In this document: positions 1 to 9,739 of the stretch, piece by piece
How the letters are laid out: every line of letters starts with the position of its first letter
How positions within the stretch are numbered: the stretch's first letter is position 1
Origin: Dicyema japonicum
Lineage: Eukaryota > Dicyemida > Rhombozoa > Dicyemidae
Assembly (NCBI GenBank): GCA_011109175.1
Contig: RDEW01000152.1
Span: forward strand, 6,121-30,428
Length of the DNA: 24,308 nucleotides
Direction of reading: 5' to 3'
Notes under the pieces: generated by a model
The model's database searches: none
Told to the model about the DNA's origin: nothing
Seen by the model: the letters and a program-made list of their open reading frames with translations, nothing else
Translations under genes and position numbers: made by a program

Positions 1-627
1 CCCATAGTTCATAAATATTTTTATTTGACCTGTAGATCACTCCACGTTGAAGGAATCGAGATTATTTCCTCTGGAAATATTATCAACTAAATGTAGAAAC
101 ATACCCACACGTACAGCAAAAGAAAAATCAAGGTTAGAGTACGATTACTGGAGAATAACTTGTTAATAGAAAACCGATAGCAAATTCAAAACCTGTTAAT
201 AAGACAGAACAATGTGTGATAAGACAAAAAATACGAAAAATTCAGAAATGACTCTGTCTACTAGGTTCTTCCAACATATTCTGTTGCATGAAACACATCT
301 ATAGATCACTGCTGTTCTAGTTGCCATTTAACCACTCTCAATAACGTCGAGAGTCCTGGATAAATCAATCCCAAAGGGGAAGGTTTCTTCTCGTTTCCAT
401 GGATGTAATTTGACTACTGGCCCAAGGGGAGTTCAGATTTTTAAAAACAACTAAGATAGAGTTATACTTTAATTAAAAATCAATTTCGTGCTTTTAACGA
501 CAGTAAGTGGATATGCTTCATCTTACGAAAAGAGGTTTCTTCAAACCAATCACTCTAAACCTTAATCATCGTAAAAATTCCATATTTAAACTGAATCACG
601 AATCAAAGCGCATATTTCCGCCGTGTT
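1..627. other. AT-rich stretch, no gene recognised
   Basis: I read both strands and found only short open segments. One is a stop-free stretch of about 27 codons on the minus strand near 320-420. No family motif, RNA gene or repeat relationship is visible to me. Confidence 0.5.
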
Positions 628-1104
628 ATGTCTAGTTACTATAAAGCGTCGTTTTTAGAAATATGGAATTCTTTGGGAAAAGATGAAAAACAGGAAGCCA
701 GTATTTGGCTTAAAAAAAAGATCTCTGAGTTTAAGCTCGGTTTGTTCCTGGATCAGGTTTTCCAGTTATATTAATTTCTAGGTGGATCCACAGGGCATGA
801 TGATAATTTAAACATTCCTGTAAAGCAATTCATGGACAAAGAATCTACAAAAATGGAATGTGATGATGCTCAAGCGAAACCTGCCAAGAAAACCACTTCA
901 GAAGTCAGTAAAGTTAAGGCAGAGATTGTATCCAAATACGGTGCTAAGAAAGTGAAGATTGAAGCATGCGATGATGCAATTCGGAATGAAATAAGAGTGG
1001 AACCCCCATGTTTAGAAAATGATATAACTCCCGATGAGTCTAATTCAAACCTTTGTGTGATACTTGAGAAAGTTTCTCACCCGCCAAAACTGGATAATGA
1101 TTGA
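628..1104 (+). CDS. Unidentified two-part frame, possible small lysine-rich protein gene with one short intron
   Basis: An ATG at 628 opens a frame beginning MSSYYKASFLEIW. The same reading frame resumes after a single TAA and continues to TGA at 1102-1104. The second part is rich in Lys, Glu and Asp and has no recognisable domain. Two splice choices exist. An intron at 740-781 (42 nt, GTTTGT to TTTCTAG) keeps the frame and gives about 145 residues. An intron at 757-781 (25 nt, GTTTTCC to TTCTAG) has exactly the size class seen elsewhere in this window but breaks the frame. An in-frame TGA at 592-594 supports the ATG at 628 as the start. A T-rich tract follows the stop. I do not recognise the product. 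It may be a small real gene or another decaying one. Confidence 0.35.
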
Positions 1105-1194
1105 TCTTTGTTTATTTTGGGTTTCTTGTCTTTTAATTCTTATTAAATTGGGTTTTTTGTTTTTTTTCTCTGACATTTTGAAGATTAAATAATT

Positions 1195-1425
1195 TTGTCA
1201 ATCTATGCATATGTGCGTTTGCTGTTGATCTTTGGAATAAGGCAGTTTTCCATAAATGATTCTTACAGTATCATAGCAGACCACGAGGGCAGATCCCGAG
1301 TCATAAGAGCTCAAAATTTTGATTTTTATATTAATGTTAAAGTGATCTTTTGGGATCAATTCACGGTAGGGACCACGTGGGCAAGTCCAAATTTAGTGAT
1401 TGAAAAATTCAAATCTTTAAAATAG
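1195..1425 (+). other. Unidentified open segment
   Basis: This stretch of 76 stop-free codons has no ATG at its start (it opens with TTG) and a mixed amino-acid composition that looks protein-like, for example FDFYINVKVIFWDQF. It could be a leftover exon of the VWA3-like relic that begins about 750 bp downstream on the same strand, but I see no motif that ties it to that family. Confidence 0.2.
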
Positions 1426-1435
1426 TATTAAGCTG

Positions 1436-1740
1436 AAACCATGTGAGCGTCCGATTGAGGAGGGAAAGCAATTGATTCGAATCCTTCGTGTATCGACTCT
1501 CTTTGTCTTTCAAACGTCGTTGAGAGTTTGTCAAAACGCTATACGCTGAGGAAAAGGCTGAGAAGGCCAAAAAGAAGTGCAAAGAGCTCCTGGATTTACG
1601 TTCCAGTTTTTTGCGGTTTATACAACTGTAGGAATACGTCGAAAATCTCTGCATTTTCTGATAAATTGATGTCTGGCTACACTTTCGTGAAACCCAGTGG
1701 CTCTTGCAGTTTATCTCCTTTTCCACCGTGAGAAGCAGCC
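1436..1740 (+). other. Unidentified fragmentary coding-like segments
   Basis: Two overlapping plus-strand frames look protein-like: one reads ERPIEEGKQLIRILRV and the next AEEKAEKAKKKCKELLDL. They would join only through a frameshift near 1540. The second is Lys/Glu-rich and could form a coiled coil. I cannot assign a family. The segment may belong to whatever gene occupied 600-3500 before decay. Confidence 0.2.
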
Positions 1741-1906
1741 CTACATAGATTATGTCGACAGGGCCAATTGATTAATTAAATGTTTGTTTCCTTTTAAAAA
1801 TAAATGCTTTAACCTATTAATGACGTAAAATGACCTTGAAATGTCATATTTCATCTTGAATTGATAATCTCTCTTTGATGTGAATTTCATATTATTATTA
1901 GCCTTT

Positions 1907-2122
1907 TCACGAGAGCCATAAGCATGTGCAACAAAAAAATATAAGAGAAAGAGTAAGCTTCTTCCAGGCTTTTCTGTTCTTAGCCAGAACTCTCAGTGTG
2001 TCCAGGTCACCAGATGCCAATGTTTTCTTTATAGCTTTCAGTTCGTTGTGCAAAACGACTGAGAGGGTTGTTCTCGGTCTTCCACTAAATCGTTCTACAC
2101 GGGAGGAGTAGTACTCTTCCAT
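1907..2122 (-). mobile_element. Non-LTR retrotransposon C-terminal fragment
   Basis: Read on the minus strand, the frame contains ERFSGRPRTTL followed by LDTLRVLAKNRKAWKKL. The pattern GRP-x-T-(T/W)...L...L-x-x-(L/V)-A-x-(D/N)-R-x-x-W is the usual tail of LINE ORF2 proteins (RTE, Jockey and related clades), downstream of the reverse transcriptase. Here only about 70 residues remain and upstream codons contain stops, so it is a 5'-truncated or decayed copy. It lies antisense to the neighbouring plus-strand gene remnants. Confidence 0.7.
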
Positions 2123-2504
2123 GGCGATATTCGGGTGGGATCACGTGTCCAAAAAGTCTTCAACAAGAGCTAATGATCTCGAGGCTAATTGGTGTACAGT
2201 TACACTTATTGTACAGTTCTTTCCGCAAGATTTTGGATGACCAAGACAATCCAGTTATTTTTTTAAATGACTCCTGTGAAACGAGTCTAGACTTTCGAAT
2301 TCCTCTTTCGAGAGGCCATATTAATCCTACGAATATTTTAATAAAAAACAGACTAAATTGGCACCAATTAACTGTAAGTTGAAATTTGAAATTAAATAAT
2401 ATAATAATAATTAAGCACTACCGCGTTGCCACAAGCACGTAAGATGCCTAGGGTTTCGTTCGTGCAGAACACACATTTAATCAAAAGTCGTCTCCGTCGA
2501 CGTA

Positions 2505-2770
2505 GCGTTGCATCTCACGATTGCAACAGAGATCAACTAGAGAATCCACCGACCTTCACGTGCGTCGTGGCTACTCAGCTACGATGCTCCGGAACGAGAA
2601 CCGGTCAAAGACCTTCTGATTGAAGGTAACGTCTGATGACATTCGATCTGAAGGTCGTGGGTTCGAATCCAAAAGATGGAGTTTCAGCGTAGGACGATTC
2701 TCGACACTCGTGAGGCGACGTATCCTACTGGTATGACACAGAGAATAAAGTGATGTCCGCAACGTTAGTA
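2505..2770 (+). mobile_element. SINE family 2, tRNA-derived, most complete copy
   Basis: At 2627-2680 the sequence reads like the 3' half of a tRNA, with AACGTCTGATGAC and then GGTCGTGGGTTCGAATCC. The last 11 bases match the RNA polymerase III B box GGTTCGANTCC exactly. The unit is GC-richer than its flanks. A second copy lies at 18240-18320 on the same strand, with the same CGTCTGATGA...GTCGTGGG...TCGAAT order. The upstream part, from ATTGCAACAGA near 2519, recurs at 4768. The element sits inside the VWA3-like relic. Confidence 0.7.
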
Positions 2771-2816
2771 CGTGTGATGATAATGGAAGAGGCCGAATCT
2801 ACTTCTCCACCTCTCT

Positions 2817-3029
2817 TTGGAAGTGGAAGCCTGTAATATACTATTGGAGGATGTATTAGGTCGACACAAGTCAAGGATTATTTATAACTTTAAGTTGATA
2901 CCACGATTTTTTGAACAATCACGGTTTTTGAAACGCTTTGTATTCCAAATCAAGGTCGAACTGTACCATGTTTTACTCTCTCTGCATATACACTATAGTG
3001 ACCTGGTCTTACAATGCAGCATGTTATGA
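2817..3029 (+). other. Unidentified open segment between SINE and VWA3-like block
   Basis: Seventy stop-free codons beginning with TTG contain IIYNFKLIPRFFEQSRF. The position suggests a remnant of the VWA3-like gene between the domain start and the 3078-3497 blocks. I cannot align the sequence with confidence, so it is kept apart. Confidence 0.2.
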
Positions 3030-3497
3030 AAACCTTATTCTATTGAAGATCAGAGAGAAATCTTGACTGAGAGGTAGTTTCTATACCCCTTCAACTACAA
3101 TCGTGATGTGCGAAGCGAACATTATATACATTATTCCTTCGACGAGTACTTTTTTCATTATGAAAGACCGGATAAATCATTCGATTCTGTAAAACAGATT
3201 ATAGAGGAGGCTGTTATAGGAACTGATATTTAAATCAATTTTATCGTTTTTGACTCCAAAGATACATCTTAGTAAAATAAATTTATTTTCTAGAAATATG
3301 TTGGGAACTAGCAAAAATCACAAATGGGAGATTTCAATGTTTCTCCTTTGGGAATAAAGTTTAATCATTAGCGCATCTACGAGTACAGCACGGACATACA
3401 ATTAGTTTTACAAGAAATCAGAAACGGTGAGCAAATTTTTAAGAAATTGAAAAACTACGAAATGACATCTTTGATAAAAGTTTTACGACAAGCATGA

Positions 3498-4200
3498 ACA
3501 ATTTTGAATATTTAAGTTATTTTTAGATTTCCGAAGAAGTTCAAAAAATTTTCCGTTACTATATTCACGCCATGTCTTCCATTTCACGAATCTCTATTAA
3601 ATATCAAGTCGTCACTTATTTCCCGGCCACTCTCTCATGGTTGAAGGAAATGGCCTAAATCCAAACGTCTTGATATCAACCAGGTTTTAATGCACAACTC
3701 ATATCCGTACATTGAAGAATTTCTACCCTCAATAAATTAAAAGGTCTCCTCACAAGTTTATGATGTTTGGAAAATGGGTTACTTTCAAGAAAGTCATGGT
3801 TCAGTTTTCGTAGAATGACGTAACTGTTAGAAATGTTATCGTGGATTTAAATGAATTATTTGAATATCAGAAAAAAGGTAGAACAATTGAAAATCAAGCC
3901 GCAAACTGTTCGGTTCAATCATCGAAAAAAAGTTATTTGAGCTTTCACGTTAGTGTCATCATCGTAGTTGACATGACACATCGATAATGAATTTTAACTG
4001 TCTTGTTCACATATAACATTCCCTCATACTAAATTCACGTCATGTCCTCCACGTCGTAGTTAATGAAGGTCAATTTGCAAAAAATAAATTAAAATTGAAT
4101 TATGTAACTCAGAATTTTTTAGGTTTAAAATTTCGGTCTTTAAATAATAATAAAAATATTTACTAAATTGATAATTTTTGACAAGATTTATTAAGTAACA
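3498..4200. other. AT-rich, one unidentified open segment on the plus strand
   Basis: At about 3815-3972 a plus-strand frame without stops contains VIVDLNELFEYQKKGRTIE and continues to TAA. It may be a downstream exon of the VWA3-like relic but carries no diagnostic motif. The rest of the stretch shows nothing I recognise. Confidence 0.25.
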
Positions 4201-4280
4201 AGAAAATCCAAATAATCCAATTGAGAGGATGGAATGGCGTTTCCCTTGACACTGCCAGAGAAATCTTTTGTAACAGCTAG
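4200..4280 (+). repeat. Short dispersed repeat, copy 1 of 2
   Basis: The segment around CCAGAGAAATCTTTTGTA, with its flanks (AAATAATCCAATTGAGAGGAT and GTTTCCCT), is repeated with divergence at about 21510-21600. The order AAATAATC, AGAG, TTCCCT, CAGAGAAATC is kept. It may be a fragment of a small non-autonomous element. I cannot see ends or a target duplication. Confidence 0.45.
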
Positions 4281-4419
4281 ACTTCGTTCGTCTAGGAGAT
4301 TTTTTTAAAATAGCCTTATATACATGGCGAATATGATGTTTTTCTATTTTTATAATTTGCGAAAATGACTTTTAACTAATAACTTTTTTTAATAATAAAA
4401 TATTATTTATTAACTATAG

Positions 4420-4530
4420 GAAGAGCGGCTGCTGACATTACGGAGTAAGCGTTTCCGCGGACAACTGCAATCCCAAATCGTTGCCTCAGTCAGACCGCTT
4501 CCCGCACGTCTTTTTTACGGTGGGTCATTT
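4420..4530. other. GC-rich island, unassigned
   Basis: About 100 bp (AGAGCGGCTGCTGACATT onward, with CGTTTCCGCGG and CCGCTTCCCGCACG) is much more GC-rich than the AT-rich flanks. This resembles the contrast shown by the SINEs here. I found no second copy, no B box and no coding frame. Confidence 0.35.
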
Positions 4531-4767
4531 TCCCCCCAATTTCCTTCAGAAAGAACAATAACTTAAATAAAAATTATTATTAAAAAAATTCTTAATTGAA
4601 AGTATAGATTCCAGATAATTCATAATTCCGTATATATCGTTACTGAAAGTCTGACCTTTTCAATGACCTTCCTGATTTAAAAAAAAATTTTGACTTTTGA
4701 TAATTATATAATATTTTTGATCAAATGTAAAAGTACTATATTAAGTAACAATTAATAAACACAGCCA

Positions 4768-4890
4768 TCCAATTGCAACAGAAATCAATTGAAGAAGTAA
4801 CCGGGTCTCACGTCGTGGCCTTTTAGTGTAGCTGGACGTCCAAGTTTCGGAAACGAAACGATTTCTACGAATTCCTGCAGTTGTCTCGAC
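4768..4890 (+). repeat. Partial relative of SINE family 2, 5' region
   Basis: The block ATTGCAACAGAAATCAATTG followed by ACCGGGTCTCACGTCGTGG parallels 2519-2575 (ATTGCAACAGAGATCAACTA, then ACCGACCTTCACGTGCGTCG). The tRNA-like B-box part seen at 2655-2672 is absent here. It is therefore a truncated copy, or a separate repeat that also forms the front of the 2505 element. Confidence 0.5.
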
Positions 4891-4945
4891 TACAACGGGA
4901 TAGAACATTTTGGTTAAATTACATTTTTACAACTATTAAGCAATT

Positions 4946-5176
4946 TTAAAGAACATGAATTTTTACTTTATTGACAAAAATCGCTTTAGTTATTAAGCAT
5001 TTTAACAAAGCTATTAACAAATCGGAAAACCCTGAATAAAGATTTGAGTTGATGACAGTGTGGCAGCAGATGGTTAAGTGATTAAAGAACTCGTAAAGGA
5101 ATTTATTAGTTTGGTTTACCTTTGGTCTTAATAGTAATTCAGTCCATCGCCGATTAGTAATTTTTCCAATACTCAT
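4946..5176 (-). other. Unidentified open segment
   Basis: A minus-strand ATG at 5176 opens 76 codons beginning MSIGKITNRRWTELLLRPK. A GTAAAC donor-like site follows the RPK codons. A TAA lies six codons upstream of the ATG. It is downstream of the RAD54 relic on the same strand, but the sequence does not match the RAD54 C-terminal half (no DPDWNP or QxxxRxxR box). Unassigned. Confidence 0.2.
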
Positions 5177-5299
5177 CTCGCATAGGCAGATTTAAAGAAC
5201 ACTTGAACTAATTAATCAAAGGCCAAGACATCCTAATTGTTCTTAACTTATTGTTATTTTTTTTAGCTTGCGTGTGAGTCCCTTTGACAATCCTGGTTC

Positions 5300-6815
5300 C
5301 CAGTTTTTTGAGGTTTCTGGAAATTTACTCATTCACTTTAGAATGATACTTTTTGAAAGACATTAGAAAAGTGAAATTGGTATCAACTTGGAAATGATTC
5401 TCAGCACACATCTTCTCAAAACAGATCAATCGTCTGTGTGTGATTCGAAATGACATAACCATATCACCTGGAGTTGATTTTATAGTTCTCGGGAGACTAT
5501 TGAATACAGTAGACTCTCCTATAATAAATAAGACAGTTTATGGTCAAATACGGAATTTCTGTCTCCAGGAGTGATGGATCTAACAGGTATTCAAATGGAT
5601 ACCATTGCATAGCTTCTTGATGGTCGAAATCATGGCAAGAGAGTCCATTTGCACTGATTAAAAATTGGCAAGTTCAACCAGATTAGAGTACAATTGTTTT
5701 TATTGGTCGGTCAATGCACACAAATGCCTGCTCTCCTTTAATTATAAATGCCTGACAGATTTTTTAACGGGTAAGTAGTGAGTCAACAGGTCACTTGCTT
5801 TCCGTATCATGCATGTGTTAAGTTTCAATGAGCTCAAATAGCTGTTGATCACCCACCTGTAGTTCAGTTTCTGAGGCATTAATATCTCTGCCATGATGAA
5901 TAGGATTCCAATTTTTTGGAATTCAGCGGCCGAGCTTAAAATTAGCGAAAACTAACATAAAATTCAAGGATTTAAAAAATTTAGAAAAGATAAGTACTCA
6001 AGTAAGTCATTCTGAATGGAAGTCCCAGACAGAAGGATCCATTTCTCAACATTCAAACTCATCAGAGCCTTGTAAACCCATTAAAGTAAATAGTTAAATG
6101 AACCTCATCACAAATCAATCCACAGAATTTGTCAGTGGTTTGCTGTGCAGTTAAAAGGTCTCATAGGAGATAATCAAAACAAAAGAATTTCGCATGCACG
6201 TGACAGTGAATTGACCTGGTAGGGTTTTGAATTATATTTTACCAAATTAGATTCTACGTGGTCCTTGCCTCCCCCGTCAATGGCCATCACGTTGATTTTG
6301 TATCCAAGCTAATTTCCGAATTGCATTTTGCCAGTTCTACTAAACATATTTAAAAAACCTCATAGTCAGTAGACGACTACTTTCTTAAAGAGAAGACTGG
6401 ATTCAGGTCCTTGGTTCTGAATTGTTAAGTAAACAGTACTATTAGAGTCCAAATGATGCAAATAAACTAGGTCTTCCCGAGTCCCTAATACTAAGTTTGC
6501 AGCAAAAACCATTTCATCAGCCATTATACAGCCGTAATAATCAGCCAGCCTGACTCTTCTCTCTTTGGTTAGGTCGCAGGATATTAGAAAATATGGGATC
6601 TACCACCACGTAAACCTTCAGTTTAGTTCTCAATTTAAACAAAAATTGCAAACTTATCGAGTCTAATAGTTTCCTCTTGAGTAAGTGGTAGGGGAAAATA
6701 CAAAACTACAGCATTTTCTACAGAGAGATCGTGAAGAGAAGCACATATTAAGTCTCTACTTCCTCTTTGATGCCATTCACAAGGTATAATTCGCTATAGG
6801 AGTTTGAATGGTTTA
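5300..6815 (-). pseudogene. RAD54: RAD54 relic (SNF2-family recombination helicase) with 22-25 nt introns
   Basis: Minus-strand reading recovers RAD54 blocks in order. These are KPFK then TPIANY; SLHDLSVENAVVLYFPLP; RLDK joined across intron 6629-6653 to TKLKVYVVVDPIFSNILRP; GCIMADEM joined across intron 6485-6509 to GLGKT (Walker A, 6470-6484); IWTL joined across intron 6417-6439 to NQGPE; NVMAIDGGGKD; LICDEVH (canonical DEGH); [16 protein letters not shown] (canonical [13 protein letters not shown]); GRDINAS; STIKKLCN; SNHTQTIDLF; MSFKK. RAD54 is an ATP-driven translocase that partners RAD51 in homologous recombination. The copy is dead. It has in-frame stops, a deletion between NQRE and the GCIMADEM block, several frame changes, a lost Gly in DEGH, and no C-terminal helicase block (GxGLNL, DPDWNP, QxxxRxxR). 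Retained introns show it is not a retrocopy. A further 22-nt intron at 6337-6358 is likely. Confidence 0.93.
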
Positions 6816-7423
6816 TGATGTTATTTATTTTCTAATTATGAAATTTACTGACATCTCTATAGGACCCGAAGTATTTTTGTGTCGAATTTATACTAAATTT
6901 ATTTACAACAAAGACAACCACTCGAGAGCCGCGCTTTTTTAAAAATAAGAAATTAAATATTAATTTATAATGTGACCATCTTTGAACAGAAAAAAAGTTG
7001 TTGGTATTTTACCTGACCTAGACCGCCATCTCATAAAATAAAGAACCCATAAATATGTGTCCGACACAAGGAATTTGGGACATGCATTCTTTCTGTACAA
7101 GTTTGGCTTTCAAAATATTATTGACTAGATAGACAGTCGTCATTGTTGCGAACAATGGTAATTCCTAGACGTTACAGAAAAACCAACACCGCTTCCAAGG
7201 ATCTCGTATCCCCGAAATCTTAAACGTGATTGAGACGAAAGGAACGATCCGCAATATTTATAACTAACACGCCGCTAGCACACATTTTGGAAGCTATTCC
7301 AGTTCATTTTTTTCAATTTGAGTGATTATAAACAACATTTTTTTAAATCAAACAAGATAAAGAGGTAATGTGATATTGTTCTACGAGAGAAAATAGAACA
7401 TCTGTTCCCCCAACAAATGCTAT
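6816..7423. other. AT-rich, no gene recognised
   Basis: This lies upstream of the RAD54 relic on its strand. A minus-strand ATG near 7034, beginning MRWRSRS and followed by a GTAAAA donor-like site, could be the lost first exon, but I cannot link it. A short GC-rich run occurs at 7150-7280 without a clear frame. Confidence 0.4.
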
Positions 7424-7745
7424 AATAATAATAACACGAGAGACGGTTTACAGAAGCTAATAATTCACGTGATCCCAGCACGCTCTAGCAGGGACCTCAT
7501 CTTGGCCTGATGGTCTTCCCTCGACCAACACAAGCACGTATCGGTCGAATGACTAGACACTCGCAGTCACGACGGTGCGTTTCATGGTCCATTCATATCG
7601 AGGCTTTAAGAGGCATTGGTGACTGGAACTTTTCAAAATCCAGCGTTCTGTGATTTTGGAAACTCTTTTCCGGCTAGCCTCGAACTTCAAGACATTCGTC
7701 CAAGAAATGAATGGGCCCAAATACCACATGCATAAGAGAGCTATA
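7424..7745 (-). mobile_element. Retroelement 3' fragment, copy 1 (inverted relative to 17440)
   Basis: This is a diverged copy of 17440-17750 in opposite orientation. On the minus strand the amino-acid frame is conserved between copies: GPFISWTNVLKFEASR and then SKITERWI here, against GPFISWTDVLNFEASR and SKITERWI there. The minus-strand 3' end carries a (TTA)n-like tail (7424-7437 on the plus strand), typical of some non-LTR elements. The W-(T/S)-x-V-L-x-x-E...R...E-x-W-I pattern resembles the tail of RT-linked GIY-YIG proteins such as Penelope-like elements, but that family call is weak. Confidence 0.6.
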
Positions 7746-8085
7746 GAATCCTTTGAGCAAACGATTACATTTCCTGCTCGAATATGATTTTCCTCGCATA
7801 AGTTGAACAGTAAAATTTTCTTCCAAAATTGTAAAAATATACTGTTTGTATAATGACTCGAGTGAATGAATAAAAAAAAAATTGGGGATCTACAAAGGGT
7901 TTGAGAAATCCCATCTTCTTTTTGAGTTGCGAAATTATAAAATCTATGTGATATGTGAATGTAACAATGGGTTTAATACAGAGGTTTCAAACTCATTGCA
8001 ATCAAGTTTCTAAATTTTATTTAAAATTTTTCTAATTATGCCAGGACCAAGGATATCTATCGAACACTTTAATACGGCAAAAGGC
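7746..8085. other. AT-rich, no gene recognised
   Basis: I see no coding frame, repeat relationship or RNA signal here on either strand. Confidence 0.4.
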
Positions 8086-8298
8086 TTATGCCAGTATTAA
8101 GTTCTTGTTTGCCAGAATTATACATTCCGACATGATACAAGAAGAGGTTTCGATCCCGTACAGACTCCGTAAATCCCTTATATGCAATAACAATTGTTTT
8201 TGATCATCAACATGTGGAAAGGTCATTTTTGTAATGACATTTTCTTGAATAGCTCTTTCAGTGGCAGACCCGCCACCGCCAGTGATCGATCTCGAAAT
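8086..8298 (-). other. Unidentified open segment, probably a gene remnant
   Basis: Seventy stop-free minus-strand codons, closed by TGA upstream and TAA downstream, contain ITGGGGSATERAIQENVI and DDQKQLLLHIRDLRSLYGI. The composition and lack of low complexity look like real protein. There is no early Met, so it would be an internal exon or a remnant. I do not recognise the family. Confidence 0.35.
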
Positions 8299-8657
8299 TC
8301 AACCGACGATATGGGTAGATGAGATCTATTTGATTGAATGTGAATAATAAAAATTATTGTTCAAAAGACGAGAAATCATTAAATCTTTCTTTAAATTCTT
8401 TTAACAACGATTTTAGTTGTTTTTCATATTTAGGAAAATTTATTACAATATGTGCACCAACAGTATTCCAGAGCTCTTTGGACGTAAGAAATGAACTAAA
8501 TATTTAATAGCTGAGACTTCCATAATTTGTGTTCGGAAACAGTATTTCTGCTTAATTAAATATTTTTAAACAAGTGGCCGTTGTCTGGCAAATAATTTTT
8601 GCTATTTTTACAAGACATTGCAAATCAACATTGCAAGCATTCGGCTGCATGATAAAA

Positions 8658-8930
8658 TCAACACTCATAGTGTGCAGTGACTGATACAGTACTTTGATTA
8701 TGTATTTTGTGAAATGAGTCTCTAACGCAGTTAAATTTTTTTAAAAGAAATGCCTTAAAATACATTTGATGACCTTTCTCCATCAGCGGGAGAATACAAT
8801 ATGGGTGTGCGATAAAAGCGGGTGTCGAACTTATAGTTCTATCAGAAACGGTATAATAAGAGAGTACTTTATTTTTAGGTACGTGGCATAAATGCACGAC
8901 AGTTTCGTTACAAACCTGTATTCGTTTCAT
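8658..8930 (-). other. Unidentified open reading frame
   Basis: A minus-strand ATG at 8930 gives 90 codons starting MKRIQVCNETVVHLCHVP. It is rich in His and Cys (six Cys and several His) but with no zinc-finger spacing I can name. The neighbouring unidentified segments (8086-8298 on the same strand, 8944-9080 on the other) suggest a region of gene remnants. Function unknown. Confidence 0.25.
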
Positions 8931-8940
8931 ATATATTTTG

Positions 8941-9080
8941 CAGGTATTAAATATTCAGAGTTATTTTGTAGAATTTTTGTGGAGAAGGCAAGTGAGCCAT
9001 TTGGACAACTCCTTCGATGATTTAATAGATGCGATCGTTAGAGATTGTCTACCGAACATCACGCTGCGTAGAAACAACTG
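8941..9080 (+). other. Unidentified coding-like segment with frame change
   Basis: One plus-strand frame reads YSELFCRIFVEKASEPFGQL up to a stop near 9018. The adjacent frame then continues FDDLIDAIVRDCLPNI to TGA near 9081. Together they look like one protein segment broken by a single indel near 9015. I cannot name the family. Confidence 0.3.
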
Positions 9081-9340
9081 ACTTATTTTTGTAATAATGA
9101 CTTTTTTCGCCAAGGGAATGATTATAGGCATCTATATAAAGCCCATAACCATTTCTTCTTAAGTAGAGGGTCGTTAATAGCTAGCTTTTACTTTGTCGGT
9201 ATCGTTTTAACACCACTAAGTCGTTAAGATTTAGCAATTTATTTAAAAAAAATTATAATAATATTTACAAATTCGGCATTGTTCAATTTTTTTAATTTTG
9301 GATCTAATATTCAAAAAACATTTCATTAATTTATTTAGAG

Positions 9341-9660
9341 CCTGGTGGCATAGTTGTTAGGTGTCGGGCTAAAGTGACTTAGGTTACGAGTTCGAATCTC
9401 GCTGCTGTTCACTTGGTGGAAGTTTCCACCCATCTACGATGCTAAAAAAGGCTTGACGAGTGACGCCGTCATCATAGCAGTTAGCATTGTCTAGAAAGGA
9501 CCCATACACAAGAAAATACAATAGAAGTGAAGATCATTCCTTGGTTTTACGATTAGTTAAAATTAACTGTTCTTTACTTAAATACCGTGTGTGTCCTGCT
9601 TATACTGAGCTAATACCACGGCTCCGTGAAAAAGGCTGTTATTATTATTATGTTATTCGT
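9341..9660 (+). mobile_element. SINE family 1, tRNA-derived, full-length copy with (TTA)n tail
   Basis: The head at 9341-9410 contains TGGCATAGTTG, an exact fit to the pol III A box TGGCNNAGTNG. About 45 bp later come the T-arm and B box, CGAGTTCGAATCTCG, with paired CGAG/CTCG. A body of about 240 bp follows, running through GACGCCGTCATCA, AAGATCATTCCTTGGTT, CTGAGCTAATACCACGG and CCGTGAAAAAGGC to TTATTATTATTATG. An inverted copy lacking most of the tRNA head is at 21188-21468. The long body rules out a plain tRNA gene. The element abuts a hAT zinc-finger fragment. Confidence 0.85.
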
Positions 9661-9739
9661 GAAACATGTATTGCAAAAGTACCAATTTTTTCGCAACACG
9701 CATTGAACCTTCCTGGTTAATAAGCAACTTAATACCTTT

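Larger units (their letters stand above)
2173..3497 (+). pseudogene. Decayed VWA3-like gene (von Willebrand A domain protein), split by a SINE
   Basis: Pieces in order resemble a VWA3A/VWA3B-type domain. At 2173-2375 NPVIFLNDSCETSLDF resembles the first strand with its D-x-S site, and the segment ends at a GTAAGT donor. A SINE follows (2505-2770). At 3078-3270 YERPDKSFDSVKQII stands where family members have TDGxPDxS, then INFIVFDSKDTS matches the HTISFNC strand. At 3294-3358 LAKITNGRFQCFSFGNK matches the family's LAxxTGGRFHCxxFGxK block. Two introns fit: 3272-3293 (22 nt, GTAAAA to TTCTAG, phase not kept) and 3359-3383 (25 nt, GTTTAA to CTACGAG, phase kept), the latter leading to TDIQLVLQEIRNGEQIFKKL before TGA at 3495. 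VWA3 proteins are linked to cilia in animals. An in-frame TAA at 3231, loss of DG and the SINE insertion show it is dead. The family call is from recalled motifs. Confidence 0.55.

Noticed and set aside
2640-2700. tRNA gene at the GGTTCGAATCC box
   Set aside because: The 5' half of a tRNA is incomplete and a diverged repeat copy exists at 18240, so it is a SINE fragment.
6410-6510. Reassigned stop codons (TAG as Gln, ciliate-type code), because introns are tiny and a TAG sits at a Gln position after GLGKT
   Set aside because: TGA, TAA and TAG all occur inside the relics together with frameshifts, which fits decay better. The metazoan gene and TE content also argues against a ciliate.
9346-9420. 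True tRNA gene at the A-box/B-box pair
   Set aside because: The same sequence continues into a body of about 240 bp with (TTA)n tail that recurs inverted at 21188-21468, so it is the head of a SINE. The acceptor stem does not pair convincingly.
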